This document shows, piece after piece, positions 1-7,087 of a stretch of 15,864 bases of DNA. The translations under genes and the position numbers were made by a program. Every line of letters begins with the position of its first letter. The first letter of the stretch is position 1. Source of the DNA: CADEEN01 sp031389585. Lineage in GTDB: Bacteria; Pseudomonadota; Gammaproteobacteria; Burkholderiales; Burkholderiaceae_C. A model generated the notes under the pieces. The model was given only the letters and a program-made list of their open reading frames with translations. It was not told the origin of the DNA and did no database searches. The stretch covers positions 1-15,864 of the forward strand of contig JANMSS010000108.1 of assembly GCA_031389585.1 (NCBI GenBank). The letters are read 5' to 3'.

Positions 1-267
1 TCGCTGGGCATGATCGCCGGCCTCTCGACGACGTTCTACTACATGGCCACCACGCAACCCTGGATGCGTGGCGTGTTCGGCGTGACCAGCCCGGTCGCCG
101 ACAACATCTGGTGGGGCATCTCGCCGATCTCGGCCGGCCTGTTCGGCGTGCCGGTGGGCATTGCGGTGATCATCATCGTCAGCCTGCTGACCCCGGCCCC
201 GAGCCAGAAGACGCAAGAGCTGGTCGAGCATGTTCGCTACCCCGACCTGAAGCTGGGCCAGACCTGA
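1..267 (+). CDS. Sodium:solute symporter, VC_2705-type (3' end only)
   Basis: C-terminal 88 residues of a sodium:solute symporter; the gene begins upstream of the window. The visible part has the end of one membrane segment (about residues 1-15), a polar loop, then a hydrophobic helix at about 42-63 (SPISAGLFGVPVGIAVIIIV) and a short cytoplasmic tail rich in charged residues. The phrase WWGISPISAGLFGVPVG is what I recall for the VC_2705 subfamily, relatives of the acetate permease ActP. These proteins probably import small monocarboxylates with Na+; the substrate cannot be read from this fragment. The next gene, a cNMP/CBS/DUF294 protein, is the usual partner of this symporter subfamily, which supports the call. 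A strong terminator follows 22 bases after the stop. Confidence 0.85.
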   Translation, partial: SLGMIAGLSTTFYYMATTQPWMRGVFGVTSPVADNIWWGISPISAGLFGVPVGIAVIIIVSLLTPAPSQKTQELVEHVRYPDLKLGQT

Positions 268-289
268 ACTCCGGTCGAGCCAACGCCTG

Positions 290-321
290 AGAAGGGCCCC
301 GCGAGGGGCCCTTCTTCTTTT
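290..321 (+). terminator. Rho-independent terminator after the symporter gene
   Basis: A perfect inverted repeat GAAGGGCCCC (291-300) / GGGGCCCTTC (305-314) with a GCGA loop; an A-T pair (290/315) extends it to 11 base pairs. It is followed by a T-rich tail ending in TTTT at 318-321. This is the clearest intrinsic terminator in the window. Only 12 bases separate the T run from the start codon of the next gene, so the hairpin must either stop most transcripts or lie within the leader of the DUF294 gene. Confidence 0.9.
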
Positions 322-333
322 AAGCTCCCGCGG

Positions 334-2229
334 ATGACCCCTTCGCCCAGCCTGACGGCCAACCTGCGCAATGAGTTGCTGCGTTGGCCGCCGTTCGCCC
401 AGATGGCGCCCGAGCATGTCGACCGCTTCATCCAGTCGGCGTCGCAGAGTTATCACGAACCCGATGAAGTGGTGTTGTCGCCGGCCGATGGCGCGGTGAC
501 GCAGCTCTGCCTGATCCGCCGCGGCAGCATCAGCGGGCGGGCGGCCGACTCGGGGGGTGAATTCCAGTGCGAGGCCGGCGACCTGCTGCCGATCGGCGCG
601 GCGCTGGCCGCACGCCCCGTCAGCAGCAACTACACCGCCGATGTCGACACCTTCTGCCTGCAGTTGCCGCTGCCGGCGATGAACGAGCTGGCCGCTCAGA
701 GCGCGCCCTTTGCCGATTTCCTCAACCGTCGTGTGCACCAGTTCCTCGAGCTCTCACGGCAGTCGCTGCAGGTGGCCTTTGCGGCGCAGACGCTGGCCGA
801 GCAGTCGCTCGAGACGCACCTGGGCGACTTGCTGCGCCGCGCTGCGGTGGGCGTGGCGCCGGACACACCGCTGGTCGTCGCGCTGCGCCTGATGCACGAA
901 CAGCGCATCGGCTCGGTGCTGGTGCTGGCGCCTGGCAGCGGCGCGGCGCTGGGCATCCTCACCCGCCATGACATCCTGGGCCGGGTCACGCTGGCCCAGC
1001 GCGGGCTGGACACGCCGATCTCCGAGGTGATGAGCGCGCCGGTGTTCACCCTGAGCGCGCAGCACAGCGCGCAGGATGCCGCACTGGCGATGGCGCGCCA
1101 CGGCATCCGCCATGTGCCGGTGACCGACCCCGGTGGCCGCGTTGTCGGCCTGCTCTCCGAGCGCGACCTGTTTGCCCTGCAGCGCGTCTCGCTCAAGCAG
1201 CTGAGCACGGCGCTGCGCGCAGCGCCCGATGTGGCCGCGCTGACGGCGTTGGCGCACGACATCCGCGCTCTGGCTGGCAATCTGCTCGGCCAAGGCGTGG
1301 GTGCGCGCCAGTTGACCGCGCTGATCAGCCACCTCAACGACCTGCTGACAGAGCGGCTGGTGGGGCTGCTGGCGCCGGCGCACGGCATCGACATGGCGCA
1401 CGGCTGCTGGCTGGCCTTCGGCTCCGAGGGACGCAGCGAGCAGACCGTTGCCACCGACCAGGACAACGGCATCGTTTTTGCCAGCGACAACCCCGAGCGC
1501 GACCGCCCGGCCTGGCTGGGCTTTGCCCTCGCGGTCAACCAGGCGCTCGACGCCTGCGGCTACCCGCTGTGCAAGGGCAACGTGATGGCCAGCAACCCTG
1601 ACTGCTGCCTGAGCCAGGCCGAGTGGCTGGCGCGCTTTGAGGCCTGGATCGGGCAGGGCGCGCCCGAAGACCTGCTCAAGGCCAGCATCTACTTTGACTT
1701 GCGCCCCTTGGCCGGTGCGGTCGCACTCGCCCTGCCCCTGCGCGAGCGGGTGGCCGCGCAGGCCGCGCGCAACCCGCGCTTCCTCAAGCAGTTGGCCGAG
1801 AACGCGCTGCACAACCGCCCGGCGCTGAACTGGCTGGGCGGTATCGAGACGCAGTCGCAGGGCGCGCAGGCGCTGCTCAACCTGAAGCTGCACGGCACCA
1901 TGATCTGCGTCGATGCGGCGCGGCTGTTTGCGTTGGCGCATGGCATCACCGCCACCGGCACGCGCGAGCGCTTCGAAGCCGCGGCCCGGTCGCTGGGCGT
2001 TCCCGAGCACGAGGCCCAGGCCTGGAGCGCCGGCTTCGAGTTTCTGCAGATGCTGCGCCTGCGAGCGCAACGGGCGATCGACCCCGGCGCCGCGGCAGAC
2101 GGCGGCGAGATCAACCCCAACCTCATCGACGTCAACACGCTCAATGACATTGACCGGCGCATGCTCAAGGAGAGCCTGCGCGTGGCGCGCCTGCTGCAGC
2201 AGCGCATCGAGTTGGACTACCGCCGATGA
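334..2229 (+). CDS. cNMP-binding/CBS/DUF294 nucleotidyltransferase-like regulator
   Basis: A 631-residue soluble signalling protein. In order: a cyclic-nucleotide-binding-like domain (about residues 18-115), a tandem CBS pair (about 171-285, with ILTRHDILGRV and GLLSERDLF ending the two repeats), a DUF294 nucleotidyltransferase-like domain (about 300-440) and a DUF294 C-terminal helical domain (about 470-620). The nucleotidyltransferase signature is GSEGRSEQT at 363-371 with TDQDNG at 374-379, whose Asp375/Asp377 pair matches the metal-binding pair of the GlnD/pol-beta fold, so catalysis looks possible. Family knowledge: proteins of this architecture sit beside VC_2705-type symporters and are presumed to sense nucleotides or energy charge. 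Start at 334 is chosen because the PPFAQM motif that opens the cNMP domain lies close behind it. There is no Shine-Dalgarno. The last codons overlap the exonuclease gene by 4 bases. The target of the putative nucleotidyl transfer is unknown. Confidence 0.9.
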   Translation: MTPSPSLTANLRNELLRWPPFAQMAPEHVDRFIQSASQSYHEPDEVVLSPADGAVTQLCLIRRGSISGRAADSGGEFQCEAGDLLPIGAALAARPVSSNYTADVDTFCLQLPLPAMNELAAQSAPFADFLNRRVHQFLELSRQSLQVAFAAQTLAEQSLETHLGDLLRRAAVGVAPDTPLVVALRLMHEQRIGSVLVLAPGSGAALGILTRHDILGRVTLAQRGLDTPISEVMSAPVFTLSAQHSAQDAALAMARHGIRHVPVTDPGGRVVGLLSERDLFALQRVSLKQLSTALRAAPDVAALTALAHDIRALAGNLLGQGVGARQLTALISHLNDLLTERLVGLLAPAHGIDMAHGCWLAFGSEGRSEQTVATDQDNGIVFASDNPERDRPAWLGFALAVNQALDACGYPLCKGNVMASNPDCCLSQAEWLARFEAWIGQGAPEDLLKASIYFDLRPLAGAVALALPLRERVAAQAARNPRFLKQLAENALHNRPALNWLGGIETQSQGAQALLNLKLHGTMICVDAARLFALAHGITATGTRERFEAAARSLGVPEHEAQAWSAGFEFLQMLRLRAQRAIDPGAAADGGEINPNLIDVNTLNDIDRRMLKESLRVARLLQQRIELDYRR

Positions 2230-2867
2230 ATTGGCTGCAGCGGCTGCGGGGCAGCGCAGCGGCCAACGCCCGCCGCTGGGTGGTGATCGATGTCGAGGCC
2301 AGCGGCCTGGACATGCGCCGCGACCGCCTGCTCGCGCTGGCCGCGATTGCGCTGCGCCCGCACGGCCTAGCCACGCCGTGCATCGATCTGGGCGACAGCT
2401 TCGAAGCCGTGTTGCGCCAGGTCGCCGCCCCGGCCGACAAGGCCAACATCCTGCTGCATGGCATCGGCGTGGGCGAGCAGCGCGCCGGTGTGCCACCGGC
2501 GCAGGCGCTGGCCGCGTTCGAGGGCTGGCTCGGTGATGCGCCGCTGATCGCCTTTCATGCCGCCTTCGATCGCAGCCTGATCGAGCGCGCAATGCAAAGC
2601 ACGCTGGGCCGCCGGCTGGCCAACCCCTGGCTCGACCTCGAGCCGGTGGCCAACGTCTTGCACCCCGAGGTCGGCGGTCGCGCGCTTGACGATTGGCTCG
2701 CGCATTTCGGCATCGACTGCGCCGTGCGCCATCAGGCCGCAGCCGACACCCTGGCCACGGCCGAGCTGCTGTTGCGCCTGTGGCCCGCGGCGCGTGCGCA
2801 GCGCAGCACCAGTTTTGCGCAGTTGAGCCAGCTCGCGCAACAGCGGCGCTGGCTGGTCAAAGGCTGA
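2226..2867 (+). CDS. DnaQ-like DEDDh 3'-5' exonuclease
   Basis: A 213-residue exonuclease of the DnaQ/PolC-epsilon superfamily. ExoI is seen at VVIDVEASGLD (residues 19-29, Asp22 and Glu24), ExoII at AFHAAFDRSLIE (109-120, Asp115) and ExoIII at HQAAADTLATAELL (169-182, His169 and Asp174), giving a complete DEDDh metal site. There is no polymerase-binding extension, so it is not obviously the replicative epsilon subunit; a role in RNA, oligonucleotide or nucleotide turnover is equally possible. Its ATG overlaps the DUF294 stop codon (ATGA), so the two are probably translationally coupled. The same pairing is, from memory, frequent in proteobacteria with the VC_2705 symporter. It ends 2 bases before the convergent hydrolase gene. 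Confidence 0.88.
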   Translation: MNWLQRLRGSAAANARRWVVIDVEASGLDMRRDRLLALAAIALRPHGLATPCIDLGDSFEAVLRQVAAPADKANILLHGIGVGEQRAGVPPAQALAAFEGWLGDAPLIAFHAAFDRSLIERAMQSTLGRRLANPWLDLEPVANVLHPEVGGRALDDWLAHFGIDCAVRHQAAADTLATAELLLRLWPAARAQRSTSFAQLSQLAQQRRWLVKG

Positions 2868-2869
2868 AT

Positions 2870-3790
2870 TCAGCGCAGGAAGCTCAGCAAGCGCGCCGCC
2901 AGCGCCTCGGGCTGGTCGTGGTGCAGCATGTGGCCGCAATCGGCCAGCGTGGCGCGCTCGACCTGCGCCACCCGCGCAAGGCGCGCCTCGAAAACGCTGC
3001 GCGGGTAGCGATCGCCCCACCATTGGCTGACCTTGGTGTCGGCGCCCTCGACCCACAGCAGCGGCACAGTGATGCGGGCCCAGGTCTCGACCACCTCGTC
3101 GGCCTGGTACAGCACCGGGTTGACGCGCTTGTGCGCCGCGTCGGCCAGCAGATGCCACTGGCCGTCGGCGGCCGGCGCGGCCCACCGGGTGGCCAGCCAC
3201 GCCGCCTTGTCGGCCGCCAGCAGCGGGTTGGTCTTCAGCAAGCGCTCGGCGACCTCGGCGGCGCTGGCGTAGGGCCGCAGCCCCGCAGGCGCCTTCAGCT
3301 GATCAAGCCATTGCAACAGGCGCTGGGGGGCCTGCTTCGGCTGGCTGTCGGGCAGGCCGAAGCCTTCGAGGTTGATCAACCGGCGCACGCGCTCGGGCCG
3401 CACACCGGCGTAGCTCATGACCACGTTGCCGCCCATGCTGTGGCCGAGCAGGTCGATCGGCTGCGACGGCGACAGCGCATCGATCAAGGCGTCGAGGTCG
3501 CCGAGGTAGTCGGCGAACCAGTAGCTGTCGCTGCCGCTGCTGCTGGTGCGGCCGAAACCGCGCCAGTCCGGCGCGACGATCCAGCGCGGTTCGGCTTCCA
3601 GCACGGCCAGCGCATCGACCATGAACTGGAACGAGGCGCCGACATCCATCCAGCCATGCAGCAGCAGCAGCAGCGGCCGCTCGGGCGTCGCCAGTTCAGG
3701 GCCGCCCCAGGACTCGAGGTGGTAGCTCAGGCCGCGGATCGGCAGGCAGCGCGCGGCCGTGGCGCGGCGGGGTGCGTAGGGCGTCGTCAT
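2870..3790 (-). CDS. Alpha/beta hydrolase
   Basis: A 306-residue alpha/beta-hydrolase-fold enzyme, probably cytoplasmic since no signal peptide is visible. The oxyanion-hole region is LLLLHGWMDVG (about residues 41-51), the nucleophile elbow is GHSMGG with Ser118, the likely acid is Asp251 in EGADTKV, and the catalytic His is His287 in CGHMLHHDQP. The triad is therefore complete. The substrate is unknown; the layout resembles serine hydrolases and epoxide-hydrolase-like esterases. The ATG at 3790 is preferred: the open frame runs on upstream to 4240, but that part lies antisense to the GNAT gene and lacks any family similarity. The gene is divergent from the GNAT gene across 63 bases and convergent with the exonuclease gene. 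Confidence 0.88.
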   Translation of the reverse strand: MTTPYAPRRATAARCLPIRGLSYHLESWGGPELATPERPLLLLLHGWMDVGASFQFMVDALAVLEAEPRWIVAPDWRGFGRTSSSGSDSYWFADYLGDLDALIDALSPSQPIDLLGHSMGGNVVMSYAGVRPERVRRLINLEGFGLPDSQPKQAPQRLLQWLDQLKAPAGLRPYASAAEVAERLLKTNPLLAADKAAWLATRWAAPAADGQWHLLADAAHKRVNPVLYQADEVVETWARITVPLLWVEGADTKVSQWWGDRYPRSVFEARLARVAQVERATLADCGHMLHHDQPEALAARLLSFLR

Positions 3791-3853
3791 GGCCCGCACT
3801 GTAGGCGACGGCGGCCAATGCCGAGTGCTGCAATGCGATGCCAGAATCGGCGC
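3791..3853. promoter_or_regulatory. Divergent promoter region between hydrolase and GNAT genes
   Basis: These 63 bases must hold promoters for both divergent units. On the + strand CAGAAT (3842-3847) is 6 bases before the GNAT ATG; on the - strand TACAGT (3803-3798) is 7 bases before the hydrolase ATG. Each matches 4 of 6 positions of a sigma-70 -10 box, and neither gene has a Shine-Dalgarno. If these are real -10 boxes, both transcripts would start at or next to the start codon. No convincing -35 hexamer is visible, so this is tentative. Confidence 0.3.
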
Positions 3854-4342
3854 ATGACAAGCGCCCCCACCCTGCGGCCGGCCGCGCCGCGCGACCTCGA
3901 CGCCATCGTGGCGCTGATCACCGAGCTGGCCGAGTTCGAGCAACTCACGCACCTGCTCGAGGTCACCGCCGACACACTGGCGCCACATTTGTTCGGCGAA
4001 CGGCCGGTGGCTGAATGCGTGGTGGCCGAAGTCGGCGCCGAGGTGGTGGCGTTCGCGCTGTTCTTCACCAACTTCTCGACCTTCCTGGCGCGCCCAGGGC
4101 TGTACCTCGAAGACCTGTACGTGCGCCCGGCGCACCGCGGCAGCGGGCTGGGCAAGGCCCTGCTCGAACACCTGGGCCGGCTGGCGGCCGACCGCGGCTA
4201 TGGCCGTTTCGAGTGGAGCGTGCTCGACTGGAACAGCCAAGCGATTGCGGTCTACGAAAAGTTCGGCGCCACCGTGATGGCCGATTGGCGCATCTGCCGC
4301 ATCAGCGGCGAGCGGCTGGCGGCCTTCGAGAGCGCGAAATGA
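3854..4342 (+). CDS. GNAT N-acetyltransferase, SSAT-like
   Basis: A 162-residue GCN5-related N-acetyltransferase, which would move an acetyl group from acetyl-CoA to an amine. The acetyl-CoA-binding motif A is LEDLYVRPAHRGSGLGKALL (residues 85-104) with the R/Q-x-x-G-x-G/A core at RGSGLG. The segment WSVLDWNSQAIAVYEKFGA (121-139) is motif B. The combination LEDLYV...SVLDWN...AIxxYxxxGA is typical of the spermidine/spermine and thialysine acetyltransferase branch, so a small polyamine or amino-acid-like amine is the likeliest substrate. The ATG at 3854 is chosen because the upstream open frame lies antisense to the hydrolase and has no similarity. Its stop overlaps the start of the acyl-CoA synthetase (ATGA), so the two are probably coupled. 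Confidence 0.88.
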   Translation: MTSAPTLRPAAPRDLDAIVALITELAEFEQLTHLLEVTADTLAPHLFGERPVAECVVAEVGAEVVAFALFFTNFSTFLARPGLYLEDLYVRPAHRGSGLGKALLEHLGRLAADRGYGRFEWSVLDWNSQAIAVYEKFGATVMADWRICRISGERLAAFESAK

Positions 4343-6060
4343 AACTCGCCTGCGCCATGGGCGACCCCTATGACTCGATCTACCGCAGCTTTCGCTGGCA
4401 GGTGCCGCGCCACTTCAACCTCTTCGAGGCCTGCTGTGCGCGCTGGGCGCGGCAAACGCCGCAAGCCACGGCACTGATCTGCGAACACGAGCGCGGCGAC
4501 GTCGCGCAGTTCAGCTACGCCGACCTGCACGCCAGCGCGCTGCGGTTGGCGGCGGCGCTGGCCGCGCTGGGTGTGGCGCGCGGCGACCGCGTCGCCATCG
4601 TGATGCCGCAGCGCTTCGAGACCGCGGTGGCCCACATGGCCGTCAGCGCCCTGGGCGCGGTGGCGATGCCGCTGTCGATGCTGTTCGGCCCCGACGCGCT
4701 GGCCTACCGGCTGAATGACAGCCAGGCCGTGCTGGCCATCGTCGACGGGTCGGCGATCGAACCGCTGCTGGCCGTGCGCGCCGAATGCGCGGCGCTGCGC
4801 ACGGTGGTCTCGGTGGGTGAAGCCGCCGGGCGCGGCGACATCGACTGGCAGGCCTGCCTGCTCGGCCGCCACGCCGCGATCACACCGGTGCAGACCCTTG
4901 CCGACGACCCGGCGGTGCTGATCTACACCAGCGGCACTACGGGTGCGCCCAAGGGCGCGCTGATTCCGCAGCGCGCGCTGATCGGCAACCTGACGGGTTT
5001 CGTCGCCAGCCAGAATTGGTATCCGCATCGTGCCGGCGTGTTTTGGTCTCCTGCCGACTGGGCATGGACGGGCGGATTGATGGACGCGCTGCTGCCGACG
5101 CTGTTTTTCGGCCAGACGGTCCTGGGCTACCAGGGCCGCTTCGACGCCGAACGCGCATGCGAGTTGATGCAACGCCATCGGGTGACGCACAGCTTCCTGT
5201 TCCCGACCGCGTTGAAGGCGATGATGAAAGCGATGCCGGATCCGCGGCGGCGGTTTCCCGGACTGCAACTCCGCGCCGTGATGAGCGCCGGCGAGGCCGT
5301 CGGTGACGCGGTGTTCGCCTACTGCCGCGACGCTCTAGGCATCACCGTCAACGAGATGTTCGGTCAGACTGAGATCAACTACATCGTCGGCAACTGCGGC
5401 TGCTTCGTCGGCGTCGACGGCCGCGTGCACCCAGGCTGGCCGGCACGCCCGGGCAGCATGGGCCGACCCTATCCCGGCCATCGCATCGCCGTGCTGGATG
5501 ACGTCGGCCATGAAGTGCCGCGCGGCACGCCCGGCGACGTGGCGGTGCACCGGCGCGACCGCCACGGCGAACTCGACCCGATCTTTTTCCTCGGCTACTG
5601 GAACAACGACACCGCCACGCGCGCCAAGTTCACCGGTGACCCCGACGACTCCTGGTGCCGCACCGGCGATGTGGCGGTGATGGACGCCCAGGGCTACCTC
5701 TGGTACCAGGGCCGCAGCGACGACATGTTCAAGGCCGCGGGCTACCGCATCGGCCCGAGCGAGGTCGAGAACTGCCTCGTCAAGCATGCCGCGGTGGCCA
5801 ACGCTGCGGTGGTGCCCAAGCCCGACGCCGAGCGCGGCGCCGTCGTCAAGGCCTATGTCGTGCTCGCGCCGGGGATCAAAGGCGACGCCGCGCTGATCGG
5901 GCAGTTGCAGCAGCATGTGCGTGGCCGCCTGGCACCGTACGAATACCCGAAGGAGATCGAGTTCATCGATGCCCTGCCCATGACCACCACCGGCAAGGTC
6001 CAGCGCCGAGTGCTGCGCTTGCAGGAAGAGGCGCGGGCCGCAGCCGGTCGCAAGGCCTGA
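4339..6060 (+). CDS. AMP-forming acyl-CoA synthetase (ACSM/medium-chain type)
   Basis: A 573-residue ANL-superfamily ligase that would activate a carboxylic acid with ATP and CoA to acyl-CoA, AMP and PPi. Visible motifs: the phosphate-binding loop YTSGTTGAPKG (196-206), the adenylate motif NEMFGQTEINY (338-348), the ribose-binding Asp444 in RTGDVAVMD, the hinge region GRSDDMFKAAGYRIGPSEVE (458-477) and the catalytic lysine Lys553 in PMTTTGKVQRR. Length and motif order fit the medium-chain (ACSM-like) group close to acetyl-CoA synthetase; the exact acid is not readable. The start at 4339 overlaps the GNAT stop by 4 bases, with a weak GAGAG (4328-4332) before it; an in-frame ATG at 4357 is an alternative. 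It is convergent with the SDR gene, 8 bases apart. Confidence 0.9.
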   Translation: MKLACAMGDPYDSIYRSFRWQVPRHFNLFEACCARWARQTPQATALICEHERGDVAQFSYADLHASALRLAAALAALGVARGDRVAIVMPQRFETAVAHMAVSALGAVAMPLSMLFGPDALAYRLNDSQAVLAIVDGSAIEPLLAVRAECAALRTVVSVGEAAGRGDIDWQACLLGRHAAITPVQTLADDPAVLIYTSGTTGAPKGALIPQRALIGNLTGFVASQNWYPHRAGVFWSPADWAWTGGLMDALLPTLFFGQTVLGYQGRFDAERACELMQRHRVTHSFLFPTALKAMMKAMPDPRRRFPGLQLRAVMSAGEAVGDAVFAYCRDALGITVNEMFGQTEINYIVGNCGCFVGVDGRVHPGWPARPGSMGRPYPGHRIAVLDDVGHEVPRGTPGDVAVHRRDRHGELDPIFFLGYWNNDTATRAKFTGDPDDSWCRTGDVAVMDAQGYLWYQGRSDDMFKAAGYRIGPSEVENCLVKHAAVANAAVVPKPDAERGAVVKAYVVLAPGIKGDAALIGQLQQHVRGRLAPYEYPKEIEFIDALPMTTTGKVQRRVLRLQEEARAAAGRKA

Positions 6061-6068
6061 GCCGCGCG

Positions 6069-6983
6069 TCAGCGCGGTGGCGCCTGCCGCGCATGCCGCC
6101 ATTCGGCCACGCGCGCGTCGATGAAGGCATCGACCGTGGTCAAGTCGCGGGGAAATTCGGCAAGCAGTTGCTGCGGCTGCCAGGTCTCGTTCATCAGAGG
6201 CTCGGGCACGCAGGACAGATCGAGCACACGTGCGACGCCCTCGTGCAGCGGCCGGATCAGGGCGGCCAGCACCTTGGCCGCGCCGATCGACACATGGCGG
6301 ACGCGCCCGCGCTTGGCACGCACGGTGTACATCGCGGCCACCTCGGCGTTGCCGAGGTTGTCGGGGCCGCCAATTTCCAGCGTGCAGCCGTTCAGATCGT
6401 CTTGCGTCAGGGCCTGGATCGCGAAGCCAGCCACGTCGCGCACGGCAACGAAGTTGCGCGGCTTGGTGCCCGGGCCGACGATCACCGTGAAGCCCTTTTC
6501 CAGCAGCATCTGGCCGTTGAAGCGGTGCACATGGCACTCCATGAAGGCTGCGGGCCGAAGGATCGTGTAGCCCATGCCGCTGCCCTTCACGACGGTCTCG
6601 ATCTCGTGCTTGGTGCGCCAGAAGTCGATCGGATGGTCCTCGCGCGCGCCCATCGCCGAGGTGTAGACAAAGTGCCGAACCCCGGCATCGCGCGCCGCGG
6701 CGACCAGCGCGCTGTGGCCGACATGGTCGACCTGCGCGCTGGCATTGCGGCCGCGGCCCAGCAACGAATGGGCGCAGGCGAAGACACGTTCGACGCCCTT
6801 GCAGGCGCGCTCGAGCGAGCGCGGATCGGTCAGGTCGCCAACGCACATTTCAGCACCCGCGTGGTGCAAATCTGCAGCCTTGGCCCGCTCGCGCACCATC
6901 GCACGCACCGCATGGCCCTGCGCCAGCAGCGGCAGCGCGGTGGCGCGGCCGAGCAGGCCGGTGGCTCCGACGATCAGGATCAT
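6069..6983 (-). CDS. NmrA/atypical-SDR NAD(P)-binding protein
   Basis: A 304-residue Rossmann-fold protein of the extended or atypical short-chain dehydrogenase group. The nucleotide-binding motif GATGLLG lies at residues 6-12, directly at the N-terminus, followed by AVRAMVRERAKA (25-36), where basic residues after the second strand suggest NADP(H). Later come VGDLTDPRSL and the HFVYTSAMGA segment, where a classical SDR has its serine. A YxxxK catalytic pair is not evident: the equivalent region reads FWRTKHEIE. This points to the NmrA-like or complex-I-39-kDa-like branch, often regulatory or quinone-related rather than a plain dehydrogenase. The start has a good ribosome site. Function is otherwise unknown. 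The gene is divergent from the aldo/keto reductase. Confidence 0.82.
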   Translation of the reverse strand: MILIVGATGLLGRATALPLLAQGHAVRAMVRERAKAADLHHAGAEMCVGDLTDPRSLERACKGVERVFACAHSLLGRGRNASAQVDHVGHSALVAAARDAGVRHFVYTSAMGAREDHPIDFWRTKHEIETVVKGSGMGYTILRPAAFMECHVHRFNGQMLLEKGFTVIVGPGTKPRNFVAVRDVAGFAIQALTQDDLNGCTLEIGGPDNLGNAEVAAMYTVRAKRGRVRHVSIGAAKVLAALIRPLHEGVARVLDLSCVPEPLMNETWQPQQLLAEFPRDLTTVDAFIDARVAEWRHARQAPPR

Positions 6984-7087
6984 GGTTGTCCTCGGTTCGT
7001 GTTGTTGGGCGCCAAGATGCGTCAGGCGCGGCGTTCCGTCAATCCCGCCTGAGGCACACTGGACGCCGCCACTCTACCCACCCCACC
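6984..7087. promoter_or_regulatory. Divergent intergenic region, SDR / aldo-keto reductase
   Basis: These 104 bases separate two divergent oxidoreductase genes and must contain both promoters. The only + strand -10-like element I see is CACACT (7055-7060), poorly matched and without a good -35 box. The aldo/keto reductase ATG has no Shine-Dalgarno; the preceding bases are C-rich (CTACCCACCCCACC). I see no strong dyad that would mark an operator. Confidence 0.3.
6989..6993 (-). promoter_or_regulatory. Ribosome binding site of the NmrA-like gene
   Basis: On the minus strand GAGGA stands 5 bases before the ATG at 6983. It is one of the few good Shine-Dalgarno sequences in the window and fixes the start, which also places the GATGLLG motif immediately behind the initiator Met. 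Confidence 0.75.

Noticed and set aside
754..2592. A 612-residue open frame on the minus strand, antisense to the DUF294 and exonuclease genes
   Set aside because: Its translation is low-complexity Arg/Ala/Gln-rich and resembles no family; both genes on the other strand have complete motif sets. It is a by-product of high G+C third positions.
2693..3853. Plus-strand open frame leading into the GNAT gene, suggesting a 549-residue fusion
   Set aside because: The extra N-terminal part lies antisense to the alpha/beta hydrolase and shows no domain; the GNAT fold starts normally at 3854.
6062..6077. CCGCGC-GTCA-GCGCGG hairpin between the convergent synthetase and SDR genes
   Set aside because: Six pairs with no T run on either side, partly inside the SDR coding end; not a convincing intrinsic terminator.
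5335..6846. A 503-residue minus-strand open frame across the acyl-CoA synthetase and SDR genes
   Set aside because: It is out of frame with the SDR protein and antisense to conserved synthetase motifs; the translation is a G+C-driven shadow.
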